Source of the DNA: Epiperipatus broadwayi
Taxonomy: Eukaryota; Onychophora; Udeonychophora; Euonychophora; Peripatidae
Length of the DNA stretch: 64,000 bases
NCBI GenBank assembly: GCA_028023455.1
Contig: JAQFVV010000050.1
Span: forward strand, 3,600,626 to 3,664,625
Direction of reading: 5' to 3'
Part shown: in pieces, positions 32,839 to 45,226 of the stretch
How positions within the stretch are numbered: the first letter of the stretch is position 1
Layout of the letters: each line of letters opens with the position of its first letter
Translations under genes and position numbers: made by a program
Notes under the pieces: generated by a model
What the model was told of the DNA's origin: nothing
What the model saw: only the letters and a program-made list of their open reading frames with translations
The model's database searches: none

Positions 32839-33440
32839 AGTATCCTTCAAAATTATGTTTATTTGATGCAATTCACTGTATAAACATATTTTCCACTTCT
32901 TGAAGTAGTTCTGAAACTTTTGTTAAATGATGCCTTTTAACACCTTTCTCATTTGTTGTCTTCACCACTTCCAAGTTCACAATTTTTTTATTCTGAAGCA
33001 TTTTTTTTCATTTGGGGAACAAAATGTCACATAGAGTGAGATCAGGTGAATATAGCTGATAGATAAGTTGGGTAATGTTATTTTTAATTAAACATTGTTT
33101 CATACACAAGATTGACTGTACTAGTATCTTGTTATGATGAAGCTTGTACTCTCCACATTGCCACAAATTGGTACATTTTCATTTTATCACATCACAAAAA
33201 TGTTTCAGAACTTGTAAGTAAAATTCCATTAATCAAAAACCAAATTTTGAATGAATAATACAATTTTCATTAAAAGGAATCAGCATCACCTTCATATTAG
33301 ACTTCACTCACAACATGTTTTGAAACATGGTTAATTTAACACTTTCATTAAATCACTTGCAGCCATGTGTTTACCCCAAACAATCTTACTAGTAAATTGT
33401 ATTAAGCATTATAACTGGTTTCCCCTACCATTTTCTCTAA
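32839..33440 (-). pseudogene. mariner-family transposase relic
   Basis: On the minus strand, in three frames, the C-terminal half of a mariner transposase can be followed: a block like FNENCIIHSKFGFLINGIL (normally the FDSKGVIHHEF..G region), LTSSETFL, then NNITQLIYQLYSPDLTLCDI with LFPK, which is the YSPDLAPCD..LFPK signature, and finally IASNKHNFEGY, the IASNGDYFEGD-type end. Upstream sequence and terminal repeats are not recognisable. Stops and shifts make it inactive. Confidence 0.75.
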
Positions 33441-35190
33441 CAGAAAAAGAATTTCACATTGTTTCAATTTTTTAATCATCATAAAAATTGACAAATAAAA
33501 AATGCATTTAACAAACATGGTACCATAACTTCTCTCGATAATAAAGATTGGAAGACTAATGCAAAATGTCTCTGCAAAAATTATTTAATGATGGAAACAT
33601 ATAATACAATGTACTTCACCTTCAAAGAACAATTCTGATTTTTTCTGGGTACCATCTCATGTAAGTCAAAAACTGTTTAATATGGTGTCACATGGTAGTT
33701 ATTCAATAACAATAGACATGGGTGAAGAATAATATGATCATCTCTAGTCTAATAAATGATTAATGTTAATTACCAATTGGTTTACCTTAATAGGATAATG
33801 TCAGTTGTGTGAGAGAAGATATTAAGCTGTGGAAGACTTTATTGTAATAATTTAATATTGATAAATACTAAACAATGATAATGAAGACATTTGAAAAATT
33901 GTGACTTTAGCCAAACGAAGAGCGCTTATTTTGCCAAACATAATATTTAATAGTTTCTACTTATTTATATTTTTAAATTCATATCTTTGAAGGATATGTG
34001 GGAATTAAGATTTAACTGTGTTATATCTGGGATAGTAGGATAGTAGAATAATATATTTTATTCATTATTTTATTTGATTTATATTCTATTAATCAAGTAA
34101 AACAATAATTGTTTAGAAACTTTTAAATTCATATATTAATAAAGAAAAGGTTCAGAAGCTGATAAAAATAGTTAACAGCATTTACTATGTTAGAAACATC
34201 ATCAGTGGTTTATTTAAATATATTAGAAAACTGATGTTTTACTGTAAATTGATAGACTAATATTTTATTTTGAAACATGTCTTGTTTGTTTTAAATTTAA
34301 GCAAAAGAGAGCAGGAATTGAGATCTGGATATATAAATTAAAGTTTTGAGGTTGGTAGGATATGCAAAAGAGAGATCAATGAGTGAATATATTTGCCCTG
34401 CAATAAACTACACAGCAGTTGCAGAATAAAGAGAACATAGAGGTAACAAGGTTCAGAGAAGATGGGAACTCATAAGAACAGTTAAAATTATCATACATGA
34501 TATTTATTCTTGGCTTATGTAAGAATTTCTGTGGATAGTGAAGAGAGTGTGCATTACGTTTTTGGTTTTTTAGCATCAACATACTGCTATAAAATAATAA
34601 AGGAGAAAAACATTGCACTAACTAATGTGTGTAATACATTTAATCTTTTCTTGGGGGGTTTCTTACTTATTAGTACCACTAAAACTTCTGGTGTGATGTG
34701 GGGTTTATGTACAAGTATCCATTTACTGATTAGAGTATTAACAATAATGAGGTGGACTGAGAAATGATAAAGATTGCACCATGAAGACCTAGAAATAGAC
34801 TTTGCAGTAAGATTCTTTGTATAAGTTCAGACCACTGACATTTACTGTAGACATTTTAATATATGGCATTATGTTTTGATAAAGGAAACTTCTTGCTGTC
34901 TTGAAGAATGTGTTGCATGCTTGATTAAGTTTGTGTTTCATTAAAATGAGAAACAATGTTAATTGTAGATTGTAGCACAGGGAAAGCATTATTGCTAATG
35001 TTATAACTTCATTTTAAATTGGCTGGACGTTTTTAGACTACATTAACCCATAAAACAGACCTGTGCACAGGATTTTATTTGGCCAAAATTATTAAAATTT
35101 ACAGCTATGCTTTCTGTGGTGGTGTGATAAAGATGGGAACATCTGAAGCATAAGAGTGGTTGGCATTTGCTAACAATAGTGATAAAAAAA
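33441..35190. other. unassigned DNA
   Basis: 33715-33790 contains a short inverted piece of the R1-R3 family (ATCTCTAGTCTAATAAATGA). Frames of 80-85 codons on both strands at 34376-34767 overlap each other and are unrecognised. Confidence 0.4.
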
Positions 35191-35320
35191 TCATATAAAA
35201 ATATGATAAAGCTGTTCATCTAGAGTAATTGTTTTAAAGTTAGTGGGAATTCCAAATTGCATATTTGGATTAATTTCTCTTGATATGTTTAATACCTGAT
35301 CTACATTTGTTATATTTTCA

Positions 35321-35605
35321 TATAACTTCTTTGAGTAAAATCATAGCATGGATTATATGGTCTTGTATAATTGGATTAAGATTGTTAATAACATGATATA
35401 TGTTTTCTAGGCCTTTCAACTGCTGAGTTGAGGAATAATCTAATCCTATAAAGAATATTGTAAAGAATGCCATGGCATGTTTATGTAGTTCTTTTAAGAT
35501 GTCAGTTACAAATGGATGAGATAGTATAGACTGATTGTGAGATGGATCATGATTTTCTATAATGTTAATAATGAATGTAGAGGTGAAAGACTGTTTGCAA
35601 ATATC
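35321..35605 (-). other. 95-codon open stretch, possible coding relic
   Basis: Minus-strand frame open from stop to stop, with VTDILKELHKHAMAFFTIFF, IGLDYSSTQQLKGLENIYH and VINNLNPIIQDHIIHAMIL. The composition looks protein-like, and the neighbouring frame continues ENITNVDQVLNISREINPN. I recognise no family. A stretch this long is expected a few times by chance in a window of this composition. Confidence 0.25.
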
Positions 35606-35660
35606 TTATGGCAGTAATCATTTAGCTTACCAAAAGATGTATGTTTAGGTTTGTTACTTT

Positions 35661-36609
35661 ATTATTCAATCATATGGTGGTGAAGTCTATAAATTTGCAC
35701 TATTGTAATTAACAAATGTTGGAGTTTGTGCTTATTTCTTTATGTGGTGATTTTTATCTTTTTGCCTTATTTGCAAAATTCCATTGTATCTGAAATAGCA
35801 TTAATATTAAGATATGATAAAACTGAAACATAGGAAGTTTTGTTTATTAGAATACATATTGCTGTGTACAATTTCATTTTTTTTTTTCATTTTCTTGAAT
35901 ATATTCCATCCTTTAACCAATGTACTATTATTCTGGTTTATTTCAATAACAGAAGTATTTATAAAAGTATGAATTTTAACCCTGTCAAATACCGACCTTT
36001 TCTATTGTTAACCCTAATGGCAGATTTATCAATGGTTATTTCATTACTGTCTAAAACATTTATGTTATTCTAAACTTTAACAAATTGGACTTGATTTCAA
36101 AGAAATCAATTTTACAAATGAAAAATATTCTAAAACATTGTATTTGGACTTATTAAATATTGAAAAAATAAGTTATAATAAAATAATGAAAGCAAAAGTT
36201 CATTCAACAATCTCAAGGTAAACGTGTCTTCCGAAAATCAACCAAATCTTTTTTTTTTTTCAAAAACCAAATAAATAAAAATGTGGACTTGCCATTTATC
36301 TATCAAATTCTACTTGATATTCTTAAAACTGTGTTATAATTTTCAGAATAATATGCAACATATTGATAATTTTGACATTAGTTTCATATAGGCATGGTGA
36401 TCTTAAGCTATAATATTCTTTGTTAATGTTAACATCAAATATATTAACTTCTATTTTAAAAATAAACTGCGTAAATAAAGCAAAATGTGTACATGTATTT
36501 TTTTTTTGTTTTAAATAATTATTCATCTTTTTTTTATTCCAAAATTTTTTCTCTAAGTAGTAATCTTACAAATATTAATAATTTTTATAAGTCATTCTAA
36601 ACTAGAAAT
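35661..36609. other. AT-rich stretch, nothing recognised
   Basis: No supported frame or repeat. The 77-codon frame at 35840 is taken as chance. Confidence 0.45.
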
Positions 36610-36758
36610 TATTTACTTAATAAATAATATTTCCTAAGTTCAATTGTCACTACATGACTCTCACACATTGTAGGGACTGGTGTGCATCTCCTTTTAATTT
36701 CTTGTGGTGAGACATAGCAATAAGAATATTACAAAAAATGTGAAATAGATGTATGATA

Positions 36759-36800
36759 CCAAGATGCACAATTCATGCTAACTCAGCACTCATCAGTTGG
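36759..36800 (-). ncRNA. hammerhead motif of R3, nearly intact
   Basis: Minus strand: CCAA, CTGATGA, stem II GTGCT/AGCAT with loop GAGTT, GAA, then TTGTGCAT (A15.1 changed to T, otherwise ATG/CAT with TG loop), C, TTGG. All catalytic core bases and stem I are kept. The only clear fault is the first pair of stem III. Confidence 0.75.
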
Positions 36801-36854
36801 CCCAAATCACAAATTTATACATATATCATTATCATTGCTCAATATATATAGATA

Positions 36855-37147
36855 GAATCACTAAACATCACATGATCACTATTTCTTATGTTTTCTCATA
36901 ACTGTTATTAAAACAGGCAAAACTCTCCATACAGTAGTGCCAATCTGTGCAAGCCAGAGTAATCAATGGATGACAGAAGGCTTGCACATAAATTCCCTAT
37001 CTAATGCTTACTCATCCAATATCCCCAGACTAGTTTTTGGCTTGTGGAATTCATCATTAAGGAGCTTTGGATTTGAGAGCACTGCACCTAGATCTTAGCC
37101 ATTGATTACTCTGGCTTGCATTGAGTGGCACTACTGTATGGAGAGTT
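36855..37147. mobile_element. family B foldback element nested in R3
   Basis: Left arm AAACAGGCAAAACTCTCCAT, ACAGTAGTGCCA and CAAGCCAGAGTAATCAATGG (36914-36970) pairs with the right arm CCATTGATTACTCTGGCTTG to GAGAGTTTTGCCTGTTT (37098-37157). The loop has the CTAATGCTTACTCATCCAAT and CCCAGACTAGTTTTTGGC blocks. Confidence 0.85.
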
Positions 37148-37150
37148 TTG

Positions 37151-37261
<111 letters not shown>

Positions 37262-37430
37262 TAAACTTTAAGTGATAAGTGTCAAACTCACTACTCTCAC
37301 AATTTTGACATACCACTTGATGTGTGTACAATTGTATATTAATAATTTGTATTAGTTACTCATTAGACTATACATTATTGATTTAATAAATAAGATTTCT
37401 GGAGTGTAATTTTCATTACACCACTGTCAC

Positions 37431-38670
37431 ACAAATACTCTTCAAAAACGAAAAATTACACAGTATTAAAACTTTCATTATCATGAATACTCTACTTTTC
37501 TTTTTCATTAAGAATAGGTTTTTCTGAGATGCCTGAAAAATACTGACCTGTTCATATTTTTTTAATTAATAGACTGATAGTTTCTAGATTGCAGTTTTAA
37601 CAATGTAAAATAAAACCTACGTTAATATCACTTAAGATAGTGGTAGAAAGATGATCGAAAGAAGGAGAATTATCATGAAATTTCTGGAGTAAAGGAATTT
37701 ATAATCAAAAAGTTAACAACTCAACTTATTTTTCTCATTTATCTAAATCTAGATGCAAATTAATTTTTATAAAAAGTCTCCTTGGAAAGGTAGCTGGCAA
37801 TATTTGGAATTGTAAGGCAAATACTTTATGAAATACATTCTTTAAATTAACAACATGTCCTTGTTTATATAAAACATTTGCACTCTAAATTTCTTAATAC
37901 ACCAATAAATATTACCTTGAGAAATAGTGTGGTATACTCACATCCACTCCTTATCAGTGACTTCTTGTTTTCTCATATATTACTCTGACAGATATCTTAA
38001 AGGAAATCACTTCACAAAAATGTACAAAAATTAAACTGACTTGACTTGCCAATATCTAAAGATATAGTTTCAAGATTCATCTCAAATAAAGAATTTTAAA
38101 TCAAAAAATTATGCTATAAACATGGAATTATTATAATGTTCCAAAACTTTTTTTTCCAGATCCAGTAAAAAAATCTGATGAGTTTGAAATTCCTACTGGC
38201 AAATGGAGTCTTATCAACAGATTCAGGAAAATCCACAGTCATTGTGTTAAGCTGTTTCATTATCAACCATTGATCTATATAAATAGGGCATATACAAACT
38301 ATAAATTACATAGTTAATGATTAATAAATTAATGCTTATAGTGACAAAATTGAAGAATTCAATAAAGCTACTGAGTGATTTATTTCCTGGTTGAAATCTC
38401 TATAAAAGTTCTTTATGATGATTTGTTAATAATTCTTATACTAAACAACAACAGTAATGATAATAATGATGATAATAGTAACAATAACCCAACATGTAAT
38501 TATATAGGTCTTCACATAAGCATAAAGCATCAAGATAAATATTTATTTTTTCAATGAGTATGGATTTTATGAGTACTTTGGAATTGAAGATTAGCAAAAA
38601 GGTATTTGAGTCTTATGAGCATATACATGAGAATTAAAATTCTGTGTCACCAAGATATGGATCTGGAATA
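37431..38670. other. AT-rich DNA, no gene seen
   Basis: An AAT/GAT-rich run at 38440-38480 gives an Asn/Asp-rich chance frame. Confidence 0.5.
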
Positions 38671-38824
38671 TTATAATATTAAACCACCAAAACATTACAT
38701 GGAATGCTTACACAAGCTGTTAAAACAGAAACAAACTTTTCATACAGTATTGCTACTCAGTAATCAATGGATATAAAAAGGACTGTGAATCAAAATTACT
38801 ATCTAATGCTAACTCATCCAGTAA

Positions 38825-38864
38825 CCCCATACTAGTTTCTAATTTGTGGATTTTATCAGTGAGG
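38825..38864 (-). ncRNA. hammerhead-like motif, family B, eroded
   Basis: Minus strand: CTCA, CTGATAA (G8 to A), AATCCACAAATTA, GAAACTAGTATGGGG. GAA and stem III AC/GT remain. Stem II is not convincing. Confidence 0.35.
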
Positions 38865-39252
38865 AGCCTTGCACCTCTGAGAGCCCAGTAACAAGATCCT
38901 TGGATCTAATGCAAATTTCCAGCAGCCTCTGTTCACATTTTAAATAACTCCTACATTATGATCCTAAAACAAAAACACAATGTTTTCAATCCAAAATCCT
39001 AATTCACTATTTATATATTTTGGTATCTTTTGTTTTTTAAAAAATTACAGTCACCATTATCCTATGAACAGGATTGGTATAAAATCACCAAAGCATCACA
39101 TGATCATCATTCACCATAATTATGCAAGCTTCTAAACCAATAGTAAACTCTCTATATAGTAGCACACCCAGTGTGATCCTTAGTAATTAATGGATACACA
39201 AAGATTTGTGAATTAAAAATTCCTATATAGTTCTTACTCAGCCAATATTCCC

Positions 39253-39292
39253 AGACTAGTTTCTAGTTTGTGGCTTTCATCTGTGAGGAACT
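39253..39292 (-). ncRNA. hammerhead-like motif, family B, eroded
   Basis: Minus strand: CTCA, CAGATGA (U4 to A), stem II position AAGCCACAAACTA (AG/CT only), GAAACTAGTCTGGG. Cleavage triplet GTC and stem I CTCA/TGGG are kept. Confidence 0.4.
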
Positions 39293-39936
39293 CGTATCTG
39301 AGAGCATATCATCCGAGATCCTTGGATCTACTGCAAATATCCAGCAGCATCTGTTCATCTCTTTAAATAATTCCTAAGCAAAAACAAAAACATGTTTTCA
39401 ATCCAAGAAAATTTGCTTGTATACTCATCAGATCTGAACCTATACATTTTGGTGTCTTTGGTTGGTTAATAATCATAGTGACCAACATCTTTCAGCCAGA
39501 ATTGGTATTAAAACACTGGTATTAAAACACTAAATTATCACATGATCACCTTCTGTTATGCTTACCCAATATAGTTTGGAAATGTTGGATGAGTAGGCAC
39601 TAGGTAGGAATTTTGATGCACAAACCTTCTAGCATCGATTGATTACTATGGCTTGTACTGGGTGGCACTACTGTATGAAAAGAGTTACTATTGTTTCAAC
39701 AGATTTTACAAGCATAGGAAATGGTGATTGGGTGGTGTTTTAATGGTTCAATACCAATCCTAGCCAAAAAGCATATCCTCACACATCAAAATGTGTAGAT
39801 ACTAAATTGGGGTCAGATCTGTATAACTATACAAGTGAATTATCTTGGATGTAAAACATTATTGTGATTTTCAATTTGGACTTATTGCTGGCTGTGATCC
39901 AAAGATCTAGATGCAGTGCTCTCATATTCATTTCAA

Positions 39937-39974
39937 CTCACTGATGAAAGAGACAAGCAAGAAAGTGATCTGGG
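39937..39974 (+). ncRNA. hammerhead-like motif, family B
   Basis: CTCA, CTGATGA, AAGAGACAAGCAA, GAAAGTGATCTGGG. The core CTGATGA and GAAA are intact and CTCA/TGGG pairs (one G-T wobble). Stem II does not form in this copy and stem III is damaged. Confidence 0.4.
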
Positions 39975-40365
39975 AATTTTGGCTGAGTAGGCACTAGATA
40001 GAAATTTTGATGCACAAACATTTTCACATCTATTGCTTACTATGGCTTGCTCTGAGTGTCATTATTATATGGAAAAATTTGCCATTGTTTATGTTGCAGT
40101 ATTTTGAAAAATATACAGAGGCTGAACTCTCCATACAATAGTGCCACCAGTGCAAGCCAGAGTAATCAATGGATGCAAGAAGGTTTGTGCATAAAATTCC
40201 CATCTAGTGTCTATTCATCCATTTTTCTTCTTGCATCCATTGATCATTCTGGCTTGCACTGAGTGGCGGTACTGTATTTGAGAGTTTAGCCCCTGTGTAA
40301 ACAGCTTGTGTAAACATAAAGAATGATGATCATGTGATGTTTAGTGGTTTAATTTTTAAAAATAT

Positions 40366-41740
40366 GTTGCAATATTCAATAATTATTTGTTAGTGATAAG
40401 AACAGAAAAAAGTTTTAGCTGTATACTTTGAAAGTTTTTAAAAACTTTCATTTCCTGAAATTTAAATTAAAATATCTGTTAATGATATTAAAAACCTTCA
40501 ACCTGCATTGATGAACTTTAAAAAAAATTTCCAATGAATACCGTTCTTAATTTTCATGGATAAAAATTACTTACAGAATTATTTTTTTAATTTTATATAT
40601 GTCTAAAAGTCATATATTAAATTGATACTTTATATTAAAAGCAGAAAGCATACAGATAGCAAATTTCACAATCATCACTTTAAGAAAAAAAGAAATACTT
40701 GTGAGAATTACTTAAGTGAGTACACATTTTTTAAATAAAAAATACATTGGTCCTTCAAGCATAAGATCGGATATTAAAGTAAAATTGTTATCAGAAAGAT
40801 TACAAAATATTTTTTTCTGAAATTAATTATCCAATTATATTTAACCCACAGTGAGAATGTAGCAATTTAACAGACATTTTGTTTTAAGAAGATATTATTA
40901 TACTGTCAGACATATATCAATTATATTAAGTGAAAAAGAGACTTTAATATCTATTTTAATGAACATTTTATTTAAGAAAACATCATTTAAATGTGAATGT
41001 AATTAATAATATTAAATGAACGTTAAAGTTTTATGTGTAGTTATATTTTATATAGTTTTTTTTTTACTTTTATAATATATTAAATTCTATTGCTATTTGT
41101 ATTTTTATAGGAAATAGAAAAGTATAATGCACAAAGGGGAAATATAATTATTAATATTATTTTATTATTAGAAATAGTGTATGAATGTTATTTAAAAAAA
41201 GAAAAAAAATCAAAAGCAAAATTTCAAATATAAATATATGAATCAATTCAGTTAATTGCTTTTAATTAACAGTCAAATATCTATGCAATTTGTCAGTTAT
41301 TAATTCCAGTTTATTCTTATTTACAGGGATTATATTACCAAATTGTAATAATTATTAAGTATTCATATTTGAACCATATTAATTGTGTGCGATCTGTTAT
41401 TTTTCTCTGTTGCATAAATTAATTATTTATTAAAATAGCAGGTGCACCTGGTCGTATAAAAACCCGTGTTTTTCTTTAATTGATTGTTTTAACATTTTTT
41501 TTAAACATTTAATGCAAACTAAATAAAACATTTTAAATGTGAGAATTGTTTACCAATCGGAAATACTGTCATTACGGCATAATACAAAAATTCCAGAATT
41601 TAAGATTTAATATAAATTAGCGAAACATTTTAATATTATATAAATTTCCAAATTTTAATAAAGCTAAATTAAAATTTACAATTTTAGATATACCTGTTAT
41701 ACTTGAGAAAGTTAAGGTTTGATGTGATGCACTGTGACTT
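40366..41740. other. AT-rich stretch, nothing recognised
   Basis: No frame or family repeat is supported. Confidence 0.5.
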
Positions 41741-41752
41741 CTCCTTTTTCAG

Positions 41753-42039
41753 AGTCAGGAATCTCTCAGTCACTATGCCCAGAGAAACCTGCTAGCCACT
41801 TTACCTTCCCTTACCATTCCTCACCCTGTTATTCCCATATTCTTCTCTATCCTGCTCCATCTCATTTCCACAATATGATCTTTGTCAACTTTATGGCCTT
41901 TATATCTAAATCCCCCTATCTCTTCCCACACCCAGCATGTAAACCAAGAACCCACTTTCTGTATAACCACTTTGTTTATATTTATTCTTCCATAATTTTA
42001 TTATCTGTACCCTTTCTGCTTGCATGTATTTATATTCAG
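41753..42039 (+). other. exon-like open stretch between splice-site consensus sequences
   Basis: A strong acceptor-like stretch (TTCTCCTTTTTCAG, ending at 41752) is followed by 287 bp without a stop in one frame and then CAG|GTAAGAGATG, a strong donor consensus at 42040. The stretch is clearly less AT-rich and strongly pyrimidine-rich. The translation (for example GISQSLCPEKPASHFTFPYH) is Ser/Pro/His/Phe-rich and unlike any domain I know, so a coding exon is doubtful. A non-coding exon or a coincidence in a CT-rich patch are alternatives. No partner exons are identified. Confidence 0.25.
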
Positions 42040-42054
42040 GTAAGAGATGTCTAA

Positions 42055-42248
42055 TCTTTTCTATGGCCTCTGAATAATTTTGTTTTCTATTTTTCAATAG
42101 CATCACAATTAAACTTAATGCTTTATTTTAGTTTTATTAATACTTACCATAGGCTGGAATACAAAAACACAGCTCTCATTGTAATATTATTTTATTAAAT
42201 ATATTTATAATATATTTTATTAATTAGTTGCTTTAACAATTTTTTTAA
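42055..42248. other. AT-rich stretch, nothing recognised
   Basis: Short unassigned interval. Confidence 0.4.
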
Positions 42249-42249
42249 G

Positions 42250-42660
42250 AGTATTCATTTATATAGTTAAATCTACAAAGTGCATGTGCATTAGCTTATT
42301 GGCTTATTAATATTACAATTTATAAAAACATAGCGCTATATAAAATGTCTTATTTACATATGTTTAATTTAATAAGAATGCCGTATCATAAATTCTAGAA
42401 ATTTTGTGTCATTCATTTAGGCATAGTAAAAAGTAATTTAAAATAATCGATTAACATCTTTACGCTCTCATTTCCAAATACTTATGATTTTCCCATACAT
42501 AAACGTTTGGGTTGAAAAGATAGATGGATTCATTCTATCTTTTCACAAAGACTTTATCTTGTGTTTGGAAAGTCAGAGTATTCATTTATAGTTAAATCTA
42601 CGAAGTACATGTGCATTAGATTATTGGCTTATTAACATTATAGTTTAAGATTTAATGTAA
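42250..42660. repeat. direct repeat of about 326 bp, 1.25 copies
   Basis: GAGTATTCATTTATATAGTT with AAATCTACAAAGTGCATGTG at 42250 recurs at about 42576 (GAGTATTCATTTATAGTTAA, TCTACGAAGTACATGTG). The unit's end (ACAAAGACTTTATCTTGTGT) resembles the tandem units at 48.5-49.0 kb. Confidence 0.75.
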
Positions 42661-43430
42661 ATGTGGTTTTTTTATTAAACATTGCAAAGTATGTCATTCA
42701 TCTGAACTATATTAATGGATTGATAAACCATGAAGGCATGGAGCACCTTAATGCTGAATTATGAATCTGCATTTGAGGCTGTTTCTGCTGCTGACTGGAA
42801 ACTGTTACCACTAAATATATACTATATTTCTGTAGTGAATTAATAATGATTGAAATGAATGACAATGATGATGATGGTAATGTATTTACCAATTTTGCTT
42901 ACTGATAAATATGTGAAGAAATAAAATGCAAATACAAATAAGAAATTTATATTAAAGTAATTTAAACATTTTTGGCAACTCAATGTAAAAATTGTTTATA
43001 TTTTAATATGTTTATAGACATCCATTTCAATAATAGATGATCGGAAATTAGTAATTCACTATTAATGACTTCATTTTAATTTTCTATATCCGATGTTAAA
43101 TTATTTTCTTATCTACCCTAATTAATACAATAGCTTGCATTGTTTAGTGCAATAAAAATGTGGTCCATATCAATGTCCAGGATTCTAAATTAATTCTGTC
43201 ATTGCTGGTATTTGAATTTCATATCTATTCCTATGCAATAAATCATTTGATTATTTTGTTAATGTAATCACTTTTCCCAATGTTGCTTAACTATTTTTTA
43301 AAATAATTTTTGTTGATATCATTTTTTTTTCTTATTGTTGGTTATTATACTGTTCTTAATGGTATTGTAAATATATATACTATATAATATATATTAAAAG
43401 AATCCATTTTTTAAAAAAAATATTTACTAA
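42661..43430. other. AT-rich stretch, nothing recognised
   Basis: A short ATGATG run at 42860-42880 lies here, without LINE-like sequence next to it. Confidence 0.45.
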
Positions 43431-43434
43431 CGGT

Positions 43435-43570
43435 GCATATCACCACCAAAACATCACATGACCACCATAGCAAACTATCCAATATTACCACTCATTAGAA
43501 ACTATGCATACCTTGATTACTATGGCTTGCACTAGGTGGCACCATTCTTTGGAGAGTTTTCTACTGTTGT
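43435..43570. repeat. family B fragment
   Basis: CACCACCAAAACATCACATG at the left end, and GATTACTATGGCTTGCACTA with GGTGGCACCATTCTTTGGAG at the right, match the family B arms. It is internally deleted. Confidence 0.75.
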
Positions 43571-44018
43571 TAATAGTGCATATCATATTGGATTGCTATT
43601 ATTCATAAACGTATGAAATGCTGAAAATATAAATAGATTAACATATATACCTTGCATAGTATTGCTGAAGCTGTAGAACAAATTGAATACATATAACAAA
43701 CCCATAATCTAATACTTCTCTGTATCACATTATTTGCAATTATTATGACTAGAGTGGAATGTTTCCATATTTATTAGTATGTCTTGAGGTTATATAAGAC
43801 AAATATTTATTATGAAATTACAAACTATTATGAAATTTTAATAAACCAAGAATGTAATTACCATTTTACTTAATATGCAACAGTTATGACCAGTAAATAG
43901 GACCAGATTAAAATTGTCAAATTGTTTAATTTCATATTATTTTTTAAATAAAATAGTATCAGTCTCAATATATTTTTAAGTATGTCTCTATTTTGTAAAA
44001 ATAAAATTAATTTTAAGT
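43571..44018. other. AT-rich stretch, nothing recognised
   Basis: No supported feature. Confidence 0.5.
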
Positions 44019-44232
44019 AATATTTACTAAGGCTGTAACCTTATGAAAAAGTGTCTGAAAAATTCGAAGGTAGGGACCTCTACAGGTCTTAGCCACAAGC
44101 TGTAACCTTATGAATAAGCGTCTGAAAAATTCGAAGGTAGGGACCTCTGCAGTTTGTGGCTAAGACCTGTAGAGGTCTCTGCCTTCGAATTTTTCAGACG
44201 CTTATTCATAAGATTACAGCCTTAGTAAATAT
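44019..44232. mobile_element. hairpin MITE with conserved core (copy 2)
   Basis: The termini TTAAGTAATATTTACTAAGG and CCTTAGTAAATATCACTTAA are inverted. The left arm carries the block GCTGTAACCTTATGAA.AAG, GTCTGAAAAATTCGAAGGTA, GGGACCTCT twice (44032 and 44099) and the right arm once, inverted. The core GAAGGTAGGGACCTCTACAG and CTTAGCCACAAGC are shared with the element at 21626. Confidence 0.88.
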
Positions 44233-45225
44233 CACTTAATATAATAATGTGCGTTTAATAAAATTTATAATTAAAATTAATTTAGCTCATGTAGTACAAA
44301 TTTACGAACCCCTCCCATTTCTAATGTAATGGTATCTCACACTGCTTGTAATGTAAATGGTTGTCAATTTTCATTATCTTTTGCAAATATATGATATATT
44401 TTTCTACTGATTAAGACAAATATTATAAAATATTTTGTACCTAATGCCTACAATAATAATAATAATAATAAAAATTTATTTCATTATTTGTTACTATAAA
44501 AAATCAATCAACTGAATCCAGTTAAACGCTATTTTAAACAACAGTAATTTTATACAAATATTTTAATATCTATTGTAAAAAATGCTTGTAATTAAAAATT
44601 AAAATGAAATGTATTTAAGACTAATATTCTTTTTAGGAATTGTGTGTGGTACTGTTTGGAATGCTTACGTTATTAACCATATTGTAGTCATTGTTCATAA
44701 ATTAGTGTAAACTATAAAAAACAAAATAAACGGTTTTCTCACATTGGCTGACATATAAATGTAACATGCACCCAATTATTCAACATATAGAAAAGTATGC
44801 ACACATATCACTTATTGGATAAATTACACCAACAATTAAATACACATAGAAATATCATAATTCATTACAACTTCAAGCCACATTGTTTATTTTGTTTATA
44901 ACTGTTCTAGAAATGATGGCAAAATCATGACTCCATATTTCCTAGCTTGTCTACAATTCTAAATATACACATCTTTATATGATATTAGATAAGCAAGAGA
45001 ATATGATGCCATTTGTTTTAGTTATTGCTAAGCAACTATAAACAATATGGCATGAAGTTGCACTCATGTAATTATAATCAAATTTTACTAAAATTACAAC
45101 CTATTTCTAAGTTAACCTGAAATATAAAATTGCACACATAATAAAAGATCAACATTTATTGTAATGATTACAATGAATAAATGCTTGCTAAAAATGTATA
45201 CATTTCTATAGTATATATATAATAT
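44233..45225. other. AT-rich stretch, nothing recognised
   Basis: A short (AAT)n run near 44450-44468. No frame is supported. Confidence 0.5.
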
Positions 45226-45226
45226 T

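Larger units (their letters stand above)
38675..40365. repeat. cluster of family B foldback copies
   Basis: At least four diverged copies or half copies: 38675-38950, 39075-39425, 39500-39760 and 39890-40365. Shared blocks are ATTAAACCACCAAAACAT or its complement, CTCTCCATACAGTAGTGCCA, GTGCAAGCCAGAGTAATCAA, GTGCATAAAATTCC, CTATCTAGTGCCTACTCATC, CCCAGACTAGTTTCTAG, TTTGTGG..TTCATC.GTGAGG and GATCCTTGGATCTA. The last copy has both arms (40120-40190 and 40210-40360) and ends ATCATGTGATGTTTAGTGGT. Confidence 0.75.

Noticed and set aside
34376-34767. Overlapping 80- and 85-codon frames on opposite strands.
   Set aside because: Neither has a recognisable feature, and opposite-strand open frames of this size are common by chance here.
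38375-38557. Asn/Asp-rich 60-codon frame.
   Set aside because: It arises from an AAT/GAT-rich simple repeat.
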